The notes beneath the pieces were generated by a model. The model ran no database searches, had not been told where the DNA came from, and saw nothing but the letters and a program-made list of their open reading frames with translations. A DNA stretch of 64,000 bases from Acidocella sp. KAb 2-4 (GTDB taxonomy: Bacteria > Pseudomonadota > Alphaproteobacteria > Acetobacterales > Acetobacteraceae). The position numbers were made by a program, and so were the translations under genes. Each line of letters begins with the position of its first letter. Position 1 is the first letter of the stretch. The DNA is taken from NCBI RefSeq assembly GCF_020567705.1, contig NZ_JAJDJU010000002.1, positions 1 through 64,000 on the forward strand. The letters are read 5' to 3'. Shown here piece by piece: positions 15,580 to 24,146 of this stretch.

Positions 15580-17226
15580 TTATAGCGGACTGCGCAGTTC
15601 CAGCACGTCATCCGCCAGTCGTAGCGCCGCCGGGCGGTGGGTGATGAGGATGCATGTCCGCCCCCGACGCAGCCGTTCCAGCGCCGCGAGCACTCTCTGC
15701 TCGGTTGCGTGATCCAGCCCTTCGGTCGGCTCATCCAGGAGCAGTATCGGGCCGCTTTGCAAAAAGGCGCCGGCCAAGGCCAGCCTGCGGCGCTGCCCTC
15801 CTGAGAGCGCCGCGCCCTGCTCGCCCACAAGCTGTTCAAGCCCCGCCGGCATGGCGCGCACCTCATCAGCCAAGGCGGCCGCCTCCAGTGCCCGCCACAG
15901 CGCGGCCTCATCCGCGGCCGGGTTGGCCAAAAGCAGATTCTCCCGGATCGTCGTGTTGAACAGATACGGCGACTGGGCGACCACCGTGAACAGCCGCCGT
16001 CGGCTGGCAAATGATAGCGCCGCGAGCGGCACTCCTCCGACGGCGACCTCCCCCGCGCGTAACGGCCAGAACCCCTCAAGCGCGTTGAGGATGCTGGTTT
16101 TCCCGGCCCCGGATGGGCCGGTGATGGCCAGGCAGGTGCCGTGCGGCACCGTGAAGCTGAGGCCGGCGACGGCGGGCGGCTGTCCGGGCGCATAGCCCAG
16201 GGTCAGTCCACGCGCCACGAGGCTGGTGTCACATGGCAGGGCGGCGGGGCGGGCAGGCTCAGGCACCGGCGGTTCGGCGTCCGCGAGTTCGAATATCCGC
16301 GCGGCCGCGGCGCTGACCTCGGTGCGGGCCTTGAACGATGCTGGCAGTCCGGCGACAGCCTCAAAACTGCCCAGCACCAGCAGCGTGGCCAAGGCCAAGC
16401 CGGGGCCGGCCAGCGCCCTCTGCGCGACGGGCGCCGCCAGCGCGAACAGCACCGCCACCAGCATGGTGCCCAGAACCAGCATGGCAGCCGCGTTGCCGGC
16501 GGCATTCCACCAGGCCAGCCGCCGCTCCAGCACTTGCGCGGCTAGAGCGTTGGCCTCGGCCCGCGCCGCCAGCCGTTCCAGCGCGCCATCCACCAGCCAT
16601 TCCGCGTAGCCGCGGGTCAGATCGGTGAGATCGGCGGCGTAGGCACCGCGCCGTTCGGGCAAAGCATTGCCGAAATGGCGATTGAGCCAGATCAGGCAAG
16701 CCGGCACGCCGAACCCTGCCAGGATCAGGCCAAGGCAGAGAATCCCTCCGGCGGCAGGAGCGATGCGGCCAGCCACCAGCGCCAGTAGCGGAATAACCGC
16801 CACCGCAACGCCCACCGGCAGCACAACGCGAAGATAAAAGCCCTCCAGGCTGTCGACATCCGCGCGCAGCCTGTTCAGCAGGTCGCCGCCGCGATAGCGC
16901 TGCAAGCCCGCCGGGGCCAATGGCTCCAGCCGTTGATAGAGCCATACGCGGAGGCGGGCGAGCAGGCGCAGCGTGGTGTCATGCGTTTGCACACGCTCGC
17001 CGTAGCGGCCCAATGTGCGCAGAATGGCCAGCCCGCGAATGGCGGCGGCGGGCGCGAAATACTCGATCCGCGGCCCGCCATGCCCGCTCAACGCCATGGC
17101 GGCGATGAACCAACCCGAGAGCGCCAGCAGCGCCACGTTGGACAGTGTGACACCGGCGCTCAGCGCCACGCCAGCCAGCGCCCGGCGCCATTCGGGCAAC
17201 AGCAAAACGAGCAACCGGGTCAGCAC
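15580..17226 (-). CDS. cydC: CydC, subunit of the thiol/haem-related ABC exporter for bd oxidase assembly
   Basis: CydDC is a heterodimeric ABC transporter of the inner membrane needed for cytochrome bd maturation; it exports cysteine or glutathione and binds haem. 548 residues: six N-terminal membrane helices, then the ATPase with Walker A GPSGAGKTSILNAL, signature LSGGQRRRLALAGAFL and Walker B ILLLDEPTEGLD. It starts with GTG inside the end of cydD (7-bp overlap), so the two are coupled. The fused order cydABDC resembles that of Gram-positives and mycobacteria. The gene ends 76 bases from the convergent AraC gene. Confidence 0.9.
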   Translation of the reverse strand: MLTRLLVLLLPEWRRALAGVALSAGVTLSNVALLALSGWFIAAMALSGHGGPRIEYFAPAAAIRGLAILRTLGRYGERVQTHDTTLRLLARLRVWLYQRLEPLAPAGLQRYRGGDLLNRLRADVDSLEGFYLRVVLPVGVAVAVIPLLALVAGRIAPAAGGILCLGLILAGFGVPACLIWLNRHFGNALPERRGAYAADLTDLTRGYAEWLVDGALERLAARAEANALAAQVLERRLAWWNAAGNAAAMLVLGTMLVAVLFALAAPVAQRALAGPGLALATLLVLGSFEAVAGLPASFKARTEVSAAAARIFELADAEPPVPEPARPAALPCDTSLVARGLTLGYAPGQPPAVAGLSFTVPHGTCLAITGPSGAGKTSILNALEGFWPLRAGEVAVGGVPLAALSFASRRRLFTVVAQSPYLFNTTIRENLLLANPAADEAALWRALEAAALADEVRAMPAGLEQLVGEQGAALSGGQRRRLALAGAFLQSGPILLLDEPTEGLDHATEQRVLAALERLRRGRTCILITHRPAALRLADDVLELRSPL

Positions 17227-18905
17227 AGCCGCCCCTCCGACAACTGGAGCACCCGGTCGAACCCGGCCACGGCCTCCGGCCGGTGGGCCACGACCAGCAC
17301 CGCATGCTCGCGGGCCAGCTCGGTGCTCAAGGCGTTGATATGCCGGATCAGCGCACCATCGAGGCTCGCCTCCGGCTCGTCGAAAACATACAGTTCGGCG
17401 GGTTTGAGCAGGGCGCGGGCCAGGGCGAGGCGGCGGATCTGCCCGCCGGAGAGACCTGCCCCATGCTCGCCCAGCCGCGTGGAAAGCCCATGCGGCAGCT
17501 TGGCCAGAACCTCCTCCGCCCCAGCGCGGCGCAAGGCGGCGTAAAGCTCTTCGTCGCTCGCCGTGGGGCGGCTGAGGCGCAAAATCTCGGCCACGCTGCC
17601 AGCGCAGAGGGTCGGCGCCTGCGGCAGCCAGGCCACACGCGAGAACCAGGCGGCTTGGGCAGCATCGCGCAAATTGACGCCATCCACCAAGATCCGCCCG
17701 GCATTGGGCGTCTCCAGCCCCAGCAGCAGGCGGACCATGGTGGACTTGCCGCTGCCCGTCGCGCCCAGCAACGCGACGCGCTCACCCCGGCGCAGGGTGA
17801 TGGAAAGATGGTCGAGCACCGGCCGCGCGGGTTGGTAGGCGAAGCTGACATCCTCAAGGCGGATCTCTCGTACTGAGCCATTCAGCGCCACAGCGGCGGT
17901 CGGGGATTCCGGCTCCGGCGTGTCGAGCAGGGCGGTGATCTCCTCCGCCACGGCCAGGGCCTCCATGCGCGCATGGTGCTGCGCGCCCATGGCTCGCAGC
18001 GGACGATAAAATTCCGGCGCCAGCAGCAGCACGAAGAATCCGGGCAAAAACGCTATCCCGCCGTAATAAAGCCGGAAGCCGACATACACCGCGACCATGG
18101 CGACGCTGAGCGTGGCGAAGAACTCCAATACGAGCGCCGAGAGAAAGGCGACACGCAGCACCGCCATCACGCTGCGGCGGTAATCCTCCGAGACCTCGGC
18201 CACGACCCGCGCCTGCATCGCGCTGGCATTCAGGCGCTTGAGCGTGGTCAGCCCCGCGATCACGTCGAACAAATGCGCGCCGAGCAGACTGAGCTGGTGC
18301 CAGGAGCGTTTATTCAGGGCTTCGGCCCCCTTGCCGACCACGATCATGAATAACGGCAGCAGCGGCGCGCTGAGCAGCATGATCACGCCCGCGACCCAAT
18401 CAGCCGGAAACACCATCGCCAGCAGGGCGAATGGCAGAAATGCCGCCATCGCCGCCTGTGGCAGATAGGCGGCGTAGAACGGATCGAGCTTGGCGATGCC
18501 CTCGGTGAGGAGCGTGGCGACGCCGCCGCTGGGGCGCGCGGCTATCTCGCGCGGGTGAAGCCGGGTGAGCTTACGCAGCAATTCTGCGCGTAACCCGGCA
18601 CGGACGGTCAACGCGGCGTCCTGGGCCAGCCCCTCGGCCATCGCGCCGAGCGCCGCGCGCGCGGCGAACACGGCCAGCAATGCCCAGAGCAAGGGGGTCT
18701 CGGCGCCCAGAGGCCGGTGATGGGTCAATACGCCATCCACCACCCTCGCCAGCAGCCAGGCTTGCGGCCCAAGCAGCAACCCGGCCAGCGCCGCGCCGCC
18801 AACCGCGCCGGCGAGTTCCTGCCGGGCGCCACCCGCCCGTCTGCGCAGCCAACGGCCCAGGCGGCGGCTCTCGGCGGCATCCAGCGGCGCGGCGTGGGCG
18901 GCCAT
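17220..18905 (-). CDS. cydD: CydD, partner subunit of the CydDC exporter
   Basis: 561 residues. The N-terminal transmembrane part begins near LLLGPQAWLLARVVDGVLTHHR, and the ATPase half has Walker A GATGSGKSTMVRLLLGL, signature LSGGQIRRLALARALL and Walker B LYVFDEPEASLDG. It forms the heterodimer with CydC; both are needed to assemble the bd oxidase encoded just upstream. It starts six bases after the cydB stop and overlaps cydC. The N-terminus MAAHAAPLDAAESRRLGRWLRRRAG is a hydrophilic, basic extension before the first helix. Confidence 0.9.
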   Translation of the reverse strand: MAAHAAPLDAAESRRLGRWLRRRAGGARQELAGAVGGAALAGLLLGPQAWLLARVVDGVLTHHRPLGAETPLLWALLAVFAARAALGAMAEGLAQDAALTVRAGLRAELLRKLTRLHPREIAARPSGGVATLLTEGIAKLDPFYAAYLPQAAMAAFLPFALLAMVFPADWVAGVIMLLSAPLLPLFMIVVGKGAEALNKRSWHQLSLLGAHLFDVIAGLTTLKRLNASAMQARVVAEVSEDYRRSVMAVLRVAFLSALVLEFFATLSVAMVAVYVGFRLYYGGIAFLPGFFVLLLAPEFYRPLRAMGAQHHARMEALAVAEEITALLDTPEPESPTAAVALNGSVREIRLEDVSFAYQPARPVLDHLSITLRRGERVALLGATGSGKSTMVRLLLGLETPNAGRILVDGVNLRDAAQAAWFSRVAWLPQAPTLCAGSVAEILRLSRPTASDEELYAALRRAGAEEVLAKLPHGLSTRLGEHGAGLSGGQIRRLALARALLKPAELYVFDEPEASLDGALIRHINALSTELAREHAVLVVAHRPEAVAGFDRVLQLSEGRLC

Positions 18906-18911
18906 CGCGGC

Positions 18912-19955
18912 TCAGTGATACGCGGCCAGGGCCGAGATGCGGGCGCGGAACACCCAGATCTGGTAGGCGTTGTACATGATCATGATGGGAATGAAGCCGC
19001 CCATGGCCAGAGTGAAGGTGAACAGGGACACCGCCGGGCTCGCCCCGGCATAGATCGTCCACGTGCCCGGCACCAGCCAGGGATACATGGTGGCCAGCAT
19101 CGCCCCCGCCATCAGCGCCACACCCGCATTGAACCACAATATCGCCGCCAGATCGCGTTCCACCCGCATGGCCGCGCGCATGCGCACCACCACGAACAGC
19201 ACAGCCAGCGGGATCATGGCCCATAGCGGCGTATACGGCCCGAACCAGCGTGCCTGCGCCCACGGAAACAGCAGCGCGCTGGCCAAGAGCGTGACGCCTA
19301 CCGCCGCCAGGGCGAGATAGAACACCGCGTTGGTCCAGGCGGCCGCTTGCCGGCGGATCGGCTCGCCCTTCTCGAAGCGCGCCCGCACGAATAGCAGCCC
19401 GGCAAGCAAGACCGCGACCACCGCCGCCACGCCGGTCCACAGGCTGAACGGCGAGATGAAGCGCAGCGCCCCGCCAATATAGGTCGGCACTTGGCCCGGC
19501 GCGTTGGTGAGCGGGTAGCCCTGCAACACCGCCCCCACCGCCATGCCGCCGAAGAAGGTCGTGGTCAGGCTGCCGAAGCCGAAGGCGAAATCGGTGAAGC
19601 GCAGCCAGCGCTGATGCGCGAGATGGCGGAACTCGAGCGCCACCGCGCGCGTGATCATGCCCCACAGCGCGAGCGCCAAGGGCAGCATGAGATAGCTGAA
19701 CGTCGCTCCGTAAACGAAGGGAAACGTGCCGAACAGCACGCCACCGGCCACGATCAGCCAGGTCTCGTTGGCGTCCCAGGTGCCGGCCATGGCCGACATG
19801 ATCGCCCCGCGCTCAGCCTCGTCGCGCACGAAGAGCGAGAATATGCCGGCGCCCAGATCGGCGCCATCCAGCACCACGTAGAGCAACACGCAGAGATCGA
19901 GCGCCAGCCACCAGGCAAAGGTGACGATGGTCTCGATTTGGGTGAGATTGTCCAT
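18912..19955 (-). CDS. cydB: Cytochrome bd ubiquinol oxidase subunit II
   Basis: 347 residues with about nine hydrophobic segments. The start MDNLTQIETIVTFAWWLALDLCVLLYVVLDGADLG, the motif GTWDANETWLIVAGGVLFGTFP and FFGGMAVGAVLQGYPL are typical of CydB. It pairs with CydA in the inner membrane to reduce O2 to water with electrons from ubiquinol, without proton pumping; the enzyme has high O2 affinity. It lies 12 bases after cydA in the cydABDC run. The pair has the short form seen in cyanide-insensitive (CIO-type) oxidases. Confidence 0.93.
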   Translation of the reverse strand: MDNLTQIETIVTFAWWLALDLCVLLYVVLDGADLGAGIFSLFVRDEAERGAIMSAMAGTWDANETWLIVAGGVLFGTFPFVYGATFSYLMLPLALALWGMITRAVALEFRHLAHQRWLRFTDFAFGFGSLTTTFFGGMAVGAVLQGYPLTNAPGQVPTYIGGALRFISPFSLWTGVAAVVAVLLAGLLFVRARFEKGEPIRRQAAAWTNAVFYLALAAVGVTLLASALLFPWAQARWFGPYTPLWAMIPLAVLFVVVRMRAAMRVERDLAAILWFNAGVALMAGAMLATMYPWLVPGTWTIYAGASPAVSLFTFTLAMGGFIPIMIMYNAYQIWVFRARISALAAYH

Positions 19956-19967
19956 GTCCGGTCTCCC

Positions 19968-21410
19968 TCAGATCGGGCGGATGTAGGAGGGCGTCGCGAT
20001 CGGCCCGTGTGGAGCCGGCTCGAGATGACCGAGCGGCTGCTGCCCCTCGGCGACCACGGGAGTTGTGACGTCCGGCCCCCGGCGGACGATTTTGGCCAGG
20101 AAATACCAGACGCTACCCCACACGGTGAGCTCAAACGCCATGTAGCCAACCAGCCAAAAGGCTGCTGCGGCGACACTCATATGGCTCACGCCTTGCTCGG
20201 TGCGCATCAGACCATAAACCACCCAGGGTTGGCGGCAGACCTCACGCACCCACCAGCCGCACCACACCGAAACATAGGGCAGCACGCCGCCCGCCAGCAC
20301 CGCGCGCAGGAACCAGCGCTGCGCCGTGACGTTTTGCGCGCCCAAGCGTCCGCGCAGCAGCAGGAACAGCCCCCAAAAGGCCAGCGGCACCAGGGCGAAC
20401 CCGGCGGCCACCATCACGCGGAAGGCGTAAAAGGGAACCACCACCGACGGGCGAGCCTGGGCTGGAATATCGTCAAGTCCAGTCACCTTGCCGTTCCATG
20501 TGTGGGTCTCGATCAGGCTGAGCGCGTGCGGAATGCTGATCGACCAGGCAAAATCATCACCTTTGGCATTCGGCCAGCCGATCACCTGCCAGGAGGTGTC
20601 GACCGAGCCATCGGCGTTGTAGGTGTGATAATGACCCTCCATCGCCGCCAGAGCGGCGGGCTGGTCATCGGCCACCACGCGGCCTAGGCCGTCGCCCAGA
20701 TAAACCTGCAGCGGCGCCACCACCGCAAGCGCCGCGACGGTGTAAACGAGGCTCCGCCGGAACAGCGCGACATGCCGCTTATTCAAAAGGAACCAGGCGG
20801 AAATGGCGGCGACAAAGCACAATGCCAGTTCCAGCGCGGCCAGCAGCATATGCGGAAAGCCCAGCCATACATCCGGGTTGAGCAGCGCCGCCGCCCAATC
20901 GGTGACCTGGAAGATGCCGTTTTTGAACAGCACGCCGGCGGGCGTCTGCATCCAGGAATTGGCGTCCATGATCCACATGGCCGAGAGGCTGGAGGACAGC
21001 GCCACGTTGAAGGTGGCGAACAGATGCATGCGCCGGCTGATCTTGCCCCAGCCGAAGATCATCAACCCGATAAAGCCGGCCTCATACATGAAGGCGGTGA
21101 TGGTCTCGTACCCCAGAACCTGGCCGAAAAACGGCCCCGCCGCCTGCGAGAACGGACCATAAAGAATGCCGAACGCCATCTCCATGGTGATGCCCGTGGC
21201 AACGCCAGCAGCGAAATTCACGACGAAGAGCTTCTCGAAAAAGCGCGTGAGCCGGTACCATGCCTCATCTTGGCTGTTCAGCCAGCGCCATTCGGTGAAA
21301 AACAGCAGCATCGCCAGCCCGATGGTGAGCGGCGGGTAGAGGATGTGCATGGAGGTGATCCAGGCAAAGTCGAGCCGCGACAAAAGCACGGCCAGCGGGC
21401 TGTCTTGCAT
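19968..21410 (-). CDS. cydA: Cytochrome bd ubiquinol oxidase subunit I (CIO-type)
   Basis: 480 residues, shorter than the E. coli enzyme because the quinol-binding Q loop is short, as in CIO-type oxidases. His22 (SMHILYPPLT), His187 (GFPHMLLA) and Met333 (FRVMVAAG) sit where the three haem ligands are expected, and YETITAFMYEAGFIG carries the conserved acidic residues. The usual GRQPW motif after the Q loop reads CRQPW (residues 392-396): a cysteine replaces the glycine. The C-terminal tail of about 40 residues is hydrophilic. Leads the cydABDC operon; the divergence of the regulator gene upstream on the same strand leaves about 60 bases for the promoter. Confidence 0.92.
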   Translation of the reverse strand: MQDSPLAVLLSRLDFAWITSMHILYPPLTIGLAMLLFFTEWRWLNSQDEAWYRLTRFFEKLFVVNFAAGVATGITMEMAFGILYGPFSQAAGPFFGQVLGYETITAFMYEAGFIGLMIFGWGKISRRMHLFATFNVALSSSLSAMWIMDANSWMQTPAGVLFKNGIFQVTDWAAALLNPDVWLGFPHMLLAALELALCFVAAISAWFLLNKRHVALFRRSLVYTVAALAVVAPLQVYLGDGLGRVVADDQPAALAAMEGHYHTYNADGSVDTSWQVIGWPNAKGDDFAWSISIPHALSLIETHTWNGKVTGLDDIPAQARPSVVVPFYAFRVMVAAGFALVPLAFWGLFLLLRGRLGAQNVTAQRWFLRAVLAGGVLPYVSVWCGWWVREVCRQPWVVYGLMRTEQGVSHMSVAAAAFWLVGYMAFELTVWGSVWYFLAKIVRRGPDVTTPVVAEGQQPLGHLEPAPHGPIATPSYIRPI

Positions 21411-21471
21411 ATCTAGTCCCCAGTGATATGAACGGCCGGTTCTCCGGCCTTTATACGATCCGGCGAGCGGA

Positions 21472-22059
21472 TCAGATCTGTGCGGCGCTGTCCTCAGGCG
21501 GGGACGTCTCGCGGCGTTTTTGCCCGATGAAGGGCAAACGGTGCTTGAGTTCCAGCAGGCCCACCACCCGGCTGCCCAGCTTCAGCAGCGACACCAATTC
21601 CGCCGTGTCGAGTTTTTGCACCTCATCGGCCCAGCCCGTGAGCAATTCGATGAGATCGTGCATCTGGCGCAGCTTATCCTGGGCCCGGCGCTCATCCTCG
21701 TTGCTGGGCTGCGCGACGATGAGATCGCGCAGCACGCTCAAAGTCGGGTCGATCTCGCGGCGGCGGCGCTGTTCGGCCAGGGTGCGCACGATCTGCCAGA
21801 TATCGTCGGGGGTGGAGAAATGCTCGCGGCGGTCGCCAGGCAAATGCTGCAACTTCACCAGCTGCCAGGATTGCAGCTCCTTGAGCCCCATGGAGACATT
21901 CGAGCGGGAGAAATTAAGCGTTTCCGCGATCTCGTCAGCCGGCAGCGGGCGGCCGCTAATATAAAGCAGCGCGTAGATCTGCCCAACCGTCCGGTTGATT
22001 CCCCACCGGCTGCCCATCTCGCCGAAGTGCAGCACAAAGGCTTCAGCTAAAGGTGACAT
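21472..22059 (-). CDS. GbsR/MarR family transcriptional regulator, probable controller of cyd genes
   Basis: About 195 residues. The winged helix-turn-helix lies in the first 90: NRTVGQIYALLYISGRPLPADEIAETLNFSRSNVSMGLKELQSWQLVKL, followed by a helical C-terminal half, which is the GbsR layout. I start at ATG 22059, where family similarity begins (MSPLAEAFVLHFGEMGSRWG); a longer frame continues to 22149 but covers the operator. A perfect 20-bp palindrome lies 14 bases upstream of this start. The gene is on the same strand and immediately upstream of cydA, so it may be autoregulated and control the bd oxidase. Confidence 0.85.
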   Translation of the reverse strand: MSPLAEAFVLHFGEMGSRWGINRTVGQIYALLYISGRPLPADEIAETLNFSRSNVSMGLKELQSWQLVKLQHLPGDRREHFSTPDDIWQIVRTLAEQRRRREIDPTLSVLRDLIVAQPSNEDERRAQDKLRQMHDLIELLTGWADEVQKLDTAELVSLLKLGSRVVGLLELKHRLPFIGQKRRETSPPEDSAAQI

Positions 22060-22072
22060 CCCTAATTCCGTT

Positions 22073-22092
22073 CTTTCAGAAATTTCTGAAAG
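22073..22092. promoter_or_regulatory. Perfect 20-bp palindrome, probable operator for the GbsR-type regulator
   Basis: CTTTCAGAAA is followed directly by its reverse complement, giving a 20-bp dyad with no spacer. A third half-site-like TTCAG follows at the right (22093-22097). It lies 14 bases before the regulator start codon and about 660 bases upstream of cydA. The AT-rich perfect dyad in high-GC DNA and the position suit a MarR/GbsR dimer site. No clear -35/-10 pair was identified around it. Confidence 0.6.
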
Positions 22093-22149
22093 TTCAGATA
22101 TGCCAAGCGCTGACCCTCGGCAATATCGGAGAATGCGTGTTTTTCGCAT

Positions 22150-22854
22150 TTACCCATGCGCGGTACGCATGATCCAAATCGTGCAGGGCCGGGAGGGCAG
22201 GTTAAGTCGCCGCTTACCCCTTGCCCCGCGGCTGGAGACGCGCACCGCCACCTCATTGCGCCGGAGGGACGGGATCGTCCAAGGTGGATCATAAAACCAA
22301 ATCGCAGGCTCGCCCTGGGCCTGCCACGGACTATTTTCGAGCCCCGCCAGCAGGGTCTGCGTTTTGCGGGCGACGCGCGCCGGGGCAGGCCGCCCCGCGA
22401 AGCGCACCACCGCGTAGATCTCGGGCGGCACTTGGACCAGAGCGACCCGCGGGTCGGCCGGGTGCGGCAAGGTATCGAGCGTGTAGCTGGCGGGCATGAA
22501 AAATCTGATCGTCCACGTTTCGCCCTGTGCGCGGCTTTGCGCGACGGGCGCCGTCATGGCGATGGTTTCCGCGCCCTGCGCCACGGGGGCTGTCATCGCG
22601 ATCTTCGTGCGCGCCTGGTTGGCGCCAAAAATATACCCGGCGAGACGGCGGAAGCCTTCGTATCGCGCGCCCGTCTCGGGGGCCGCGACCACCGTCTCCG
22701 CCGCGATGCGTGCGTGGTATTGGCGGATCTCGGCCGCCCCCGCGCGCCCCAGAAGATCATATCGCGGCTCCTCGATCCCCGACCGCCTGCCAAAGAGGGC
22801 ACCGGCCATGCGCCACATCCCCGCCAACCGCACGGCGCGCTCGTCCTTGGTCAT
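22150..22854 (-). CDS. SOUL family haem-binding protein
   Basis: 234 residues. SOUL/HBP proteins bind haem or tetrapyrroles in a distorted beta-barrel. The signature parts here are YDLLGRAGAAEIRQYHARIAAETVV, then GYIFGANQARTKIAMTAPVAQ with a second AMTAPVAQ eight residues on, and WTIRFFMPASYTLDTLP. The twin AMTAPV repeat is normal for the family. The N-terminal 25 residues are slightly hydrophobic but no clean signal peptide or lipobox is seen. Start ATG 22854, with GGAG about 9 bases upstream. The stop lies directly next to the region upstream of the GbsR-type gene; a link to haem supply for the bd oxidase is an inference from position only. Confidence 0.8.
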   Translation of the reverse strand: MTKDERAVRLAGMWRMAGALFGRRSGIEEPRYDLLGRAGAAEIRQYHARIAAETVVAAPETGARYEGFRRLAGYIFGANQARTKIAMTAPVAQGAETIAMTAPVAQSRAQGETWTIRFFMPASYTLDTLPHPADPRVALVQVPPEIYAVVRFAGRPAPARVARKTQTLLAGLENSPWQAQGEPAIWFYDPPWTIPSLRRNEVAVRVSSRGARGKRRLNLPSRPCTIWIMRTAHG

Positions 22855-23263
22855 GGCTCATCTCCGAAATGCTTTTGAGGGCACAAAAATCCGAAGCAGT
22901 AATGTGGACCGGTCTCATTAATCGCACCGCTAGGCGTCGCTCTGCGGGGGGCGCACCGTCAGCCAGCCAAGCGCCCACAGGTTCTGGACCTAACCAATCG
23001 CCGCACAAACTCAGCCCCCTGCTCTCCCGCCCACAGCCTCTCGGCAACAATCAGCGCCTTCTCCTCCGGCCACCGCCGACGGTGAACCAGACGGGTCAAG
23101 ACTTCAATCCACGCACCCCACCCGTCGCGTTGCCCTGCAGTACGCCAGAGCGACCGCGCGACACCGAATCGGCGCATCGATCGAGCGCAAATCACTTTGT
23201 ACAGTTTGAACGATCATCGCCCAAAAATGCCCCACCATGTGTCGTTTTATTGCGGAACTGGCG
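22855..23263. other. Intergenic stretch with an IS66-like remnant
   Basis: About 0.4 kb between the SOUL gene and ygfZ. Apart from the transposon fragment listed below I see no gene, tRNA or clear terminator. The promoter of the SOUL gene should be in the left part (22855-22950). Confidence 0.55.
22959..23108 (-). mobile_element. Remnant of an IS66-type accessory gene (TnpA-like)
   Basis: On the minus strand from 23108, IEVLTRLVHRRRWPEEKALIVAE followed by RLWAGEQGAEFVRRL matches the IEVLxxxERRRRWSxEEKxRIVAExLxPGAxVSEVARR start of IS66-family TnpA (a helix-turn-helix protein). In intact proteins this is followed by a (G/R)VSxxxLxxWRR segment; a shifted frame here reads WLGPEPVGAWLADGAPP, which may be its remains. 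The frame ends early and no TnpB or TnpC is present, so it is a dead fragment. Confidence 0.42.
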
Positions 23264-24067
23264 TCAGGGCGCCTCCGGCGCCCCGTCAGCCCCCGGCGTA
23301 ACCCGCGCCTCGCCCGCGCTCAGCTCCTTGCCCAGCGCATCCAGCCGCAGCATGGCCAGCGCCAGACGCCCGGCGGTGGAGCGGATCTCGCCCACCTCCT
23401 GCCCCTCGGCCAGCACCTTGCTGCCGGGCGGCACCGGGGCGGAGAGCGTCACCGGCAGCAGGCGGCGCTTCACCAGCCCGCGATATTTGGTCCGCGCCGT
23501 GATCTCCTGGCCCATGTAGCAGCCCTTGTCCCAGGCGATGCCGTGCAGCTCGTCGAACCCAGCTTCCAGCAGCAGGGTCTTGTCCGGCTCCAGATCGGGC
23601 GGGCCGTCGGGCAGGCCGAGCGCGATGCGGTGGGTGGCGTAATCCGCCGCGCTGACGTTGGCGGGCAGCGCGGCGGGGCTGAGCAGGCGCCATCCGGCCT
23701 CGGGGCGGCGCGGGTCGGGCGCGGCGATGGCGGCCTCCGGCGGCGGGCCGTCCCAGGCGGCGTACACGGCGTAGTCGTCCGCGGCGTCCGCCAGCTCCAC
23801 CTGGGCGCGCAGCCGGTAGCGGCGCAGCTTGGTCAGCAGCGCTTCGATGCCGTCGCGCGGCGTGTCCAGCAGCAGCGCGTCGGCGGTGGCGAACACGAAG
23901 AAATCGGCCAGATATTTGCCCTGCGGGGTGAGCAGCGCGGCCCATACCGCGCGGCCGGGGGCGGCGCTGGCCACGTCGTTACTGACGAGGCCGTTGAGGA
24001 AGGCGACGCGGTCGGGGCCGGTGAGGCGCAGCACGCCGCGCCCGGGCAGAAGGGCAAGTTTCGTCAT
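23264..24067 (-). CDS. ygfZ: YgfZ/GcvT-domain protein (Fe-S cluster repair/assembly)
   Basis: 267 residues. YgfZ is a folate-binding protein related to GcvT that supports Fe-S enzymes such as MiaB. The hallmark K-G-C-Y-x-G-Q-E is present (KGCYMGQEITARTKYRG), including the conserved cysteine. The N-terminus has GVLRLTGPDRVAFLNGLVSNDV and PQGKYLADFFVF, as in bacterial YgfZ/COG0354. It acts in the cytosol. The gene diverges from the GT9 gene with about 80 bases between them. Length is typical of the alphaproteobacterial form, shorter than the E. coli protein. Confidence 0.9.
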   Translation of the reverse strand: MTKLALLPGRGVLRLTGPDRVAFLNGLVSNDVASAAPGRAVWAALLTPQGKYLADFFVFATADALLLDTPRDGIEALLTKLRRYRLRAQVELADAADDYAVYAAWDGPPPEAAIAAPDPRRPEAGWRLLSPAALPANVSAADYATHRIALGLPDGPPDLEPDKTLLLEAGFDELHGIAWDKGCYMGQEITARTKYRGLVKRRLLPVTLSAPVPPGSKVLAEGQEVGEIRSTAGRLALAMLRLDALGKELSAGEARVTPGADGAPEAP

Positions 24068-24146
24068 GCGCCGAAGATGGGCGCGGCGGCGCGCGGCGGC
24101 AAGCCCGGTTTGCGGCGGCGGACAAACGCGCTAGAGGCGGCGTTGC

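Noticed and set aside
19491-20687. A 398-codon plus-strand frame opposite cydA/cydB
   Set aside because: Shadow of two well-defined membrane protein genes; histidine- and arginine-rich without motifs.
22527-23519. A 330-codon plus-strand frame across the SOUL/ygfZ intergenic region
   Set aside because: It covers the complements of two real genes and a degraded IS66-like fragment; the amino acid composition (Pro/Arg/Ser) is that of a shadow frame.
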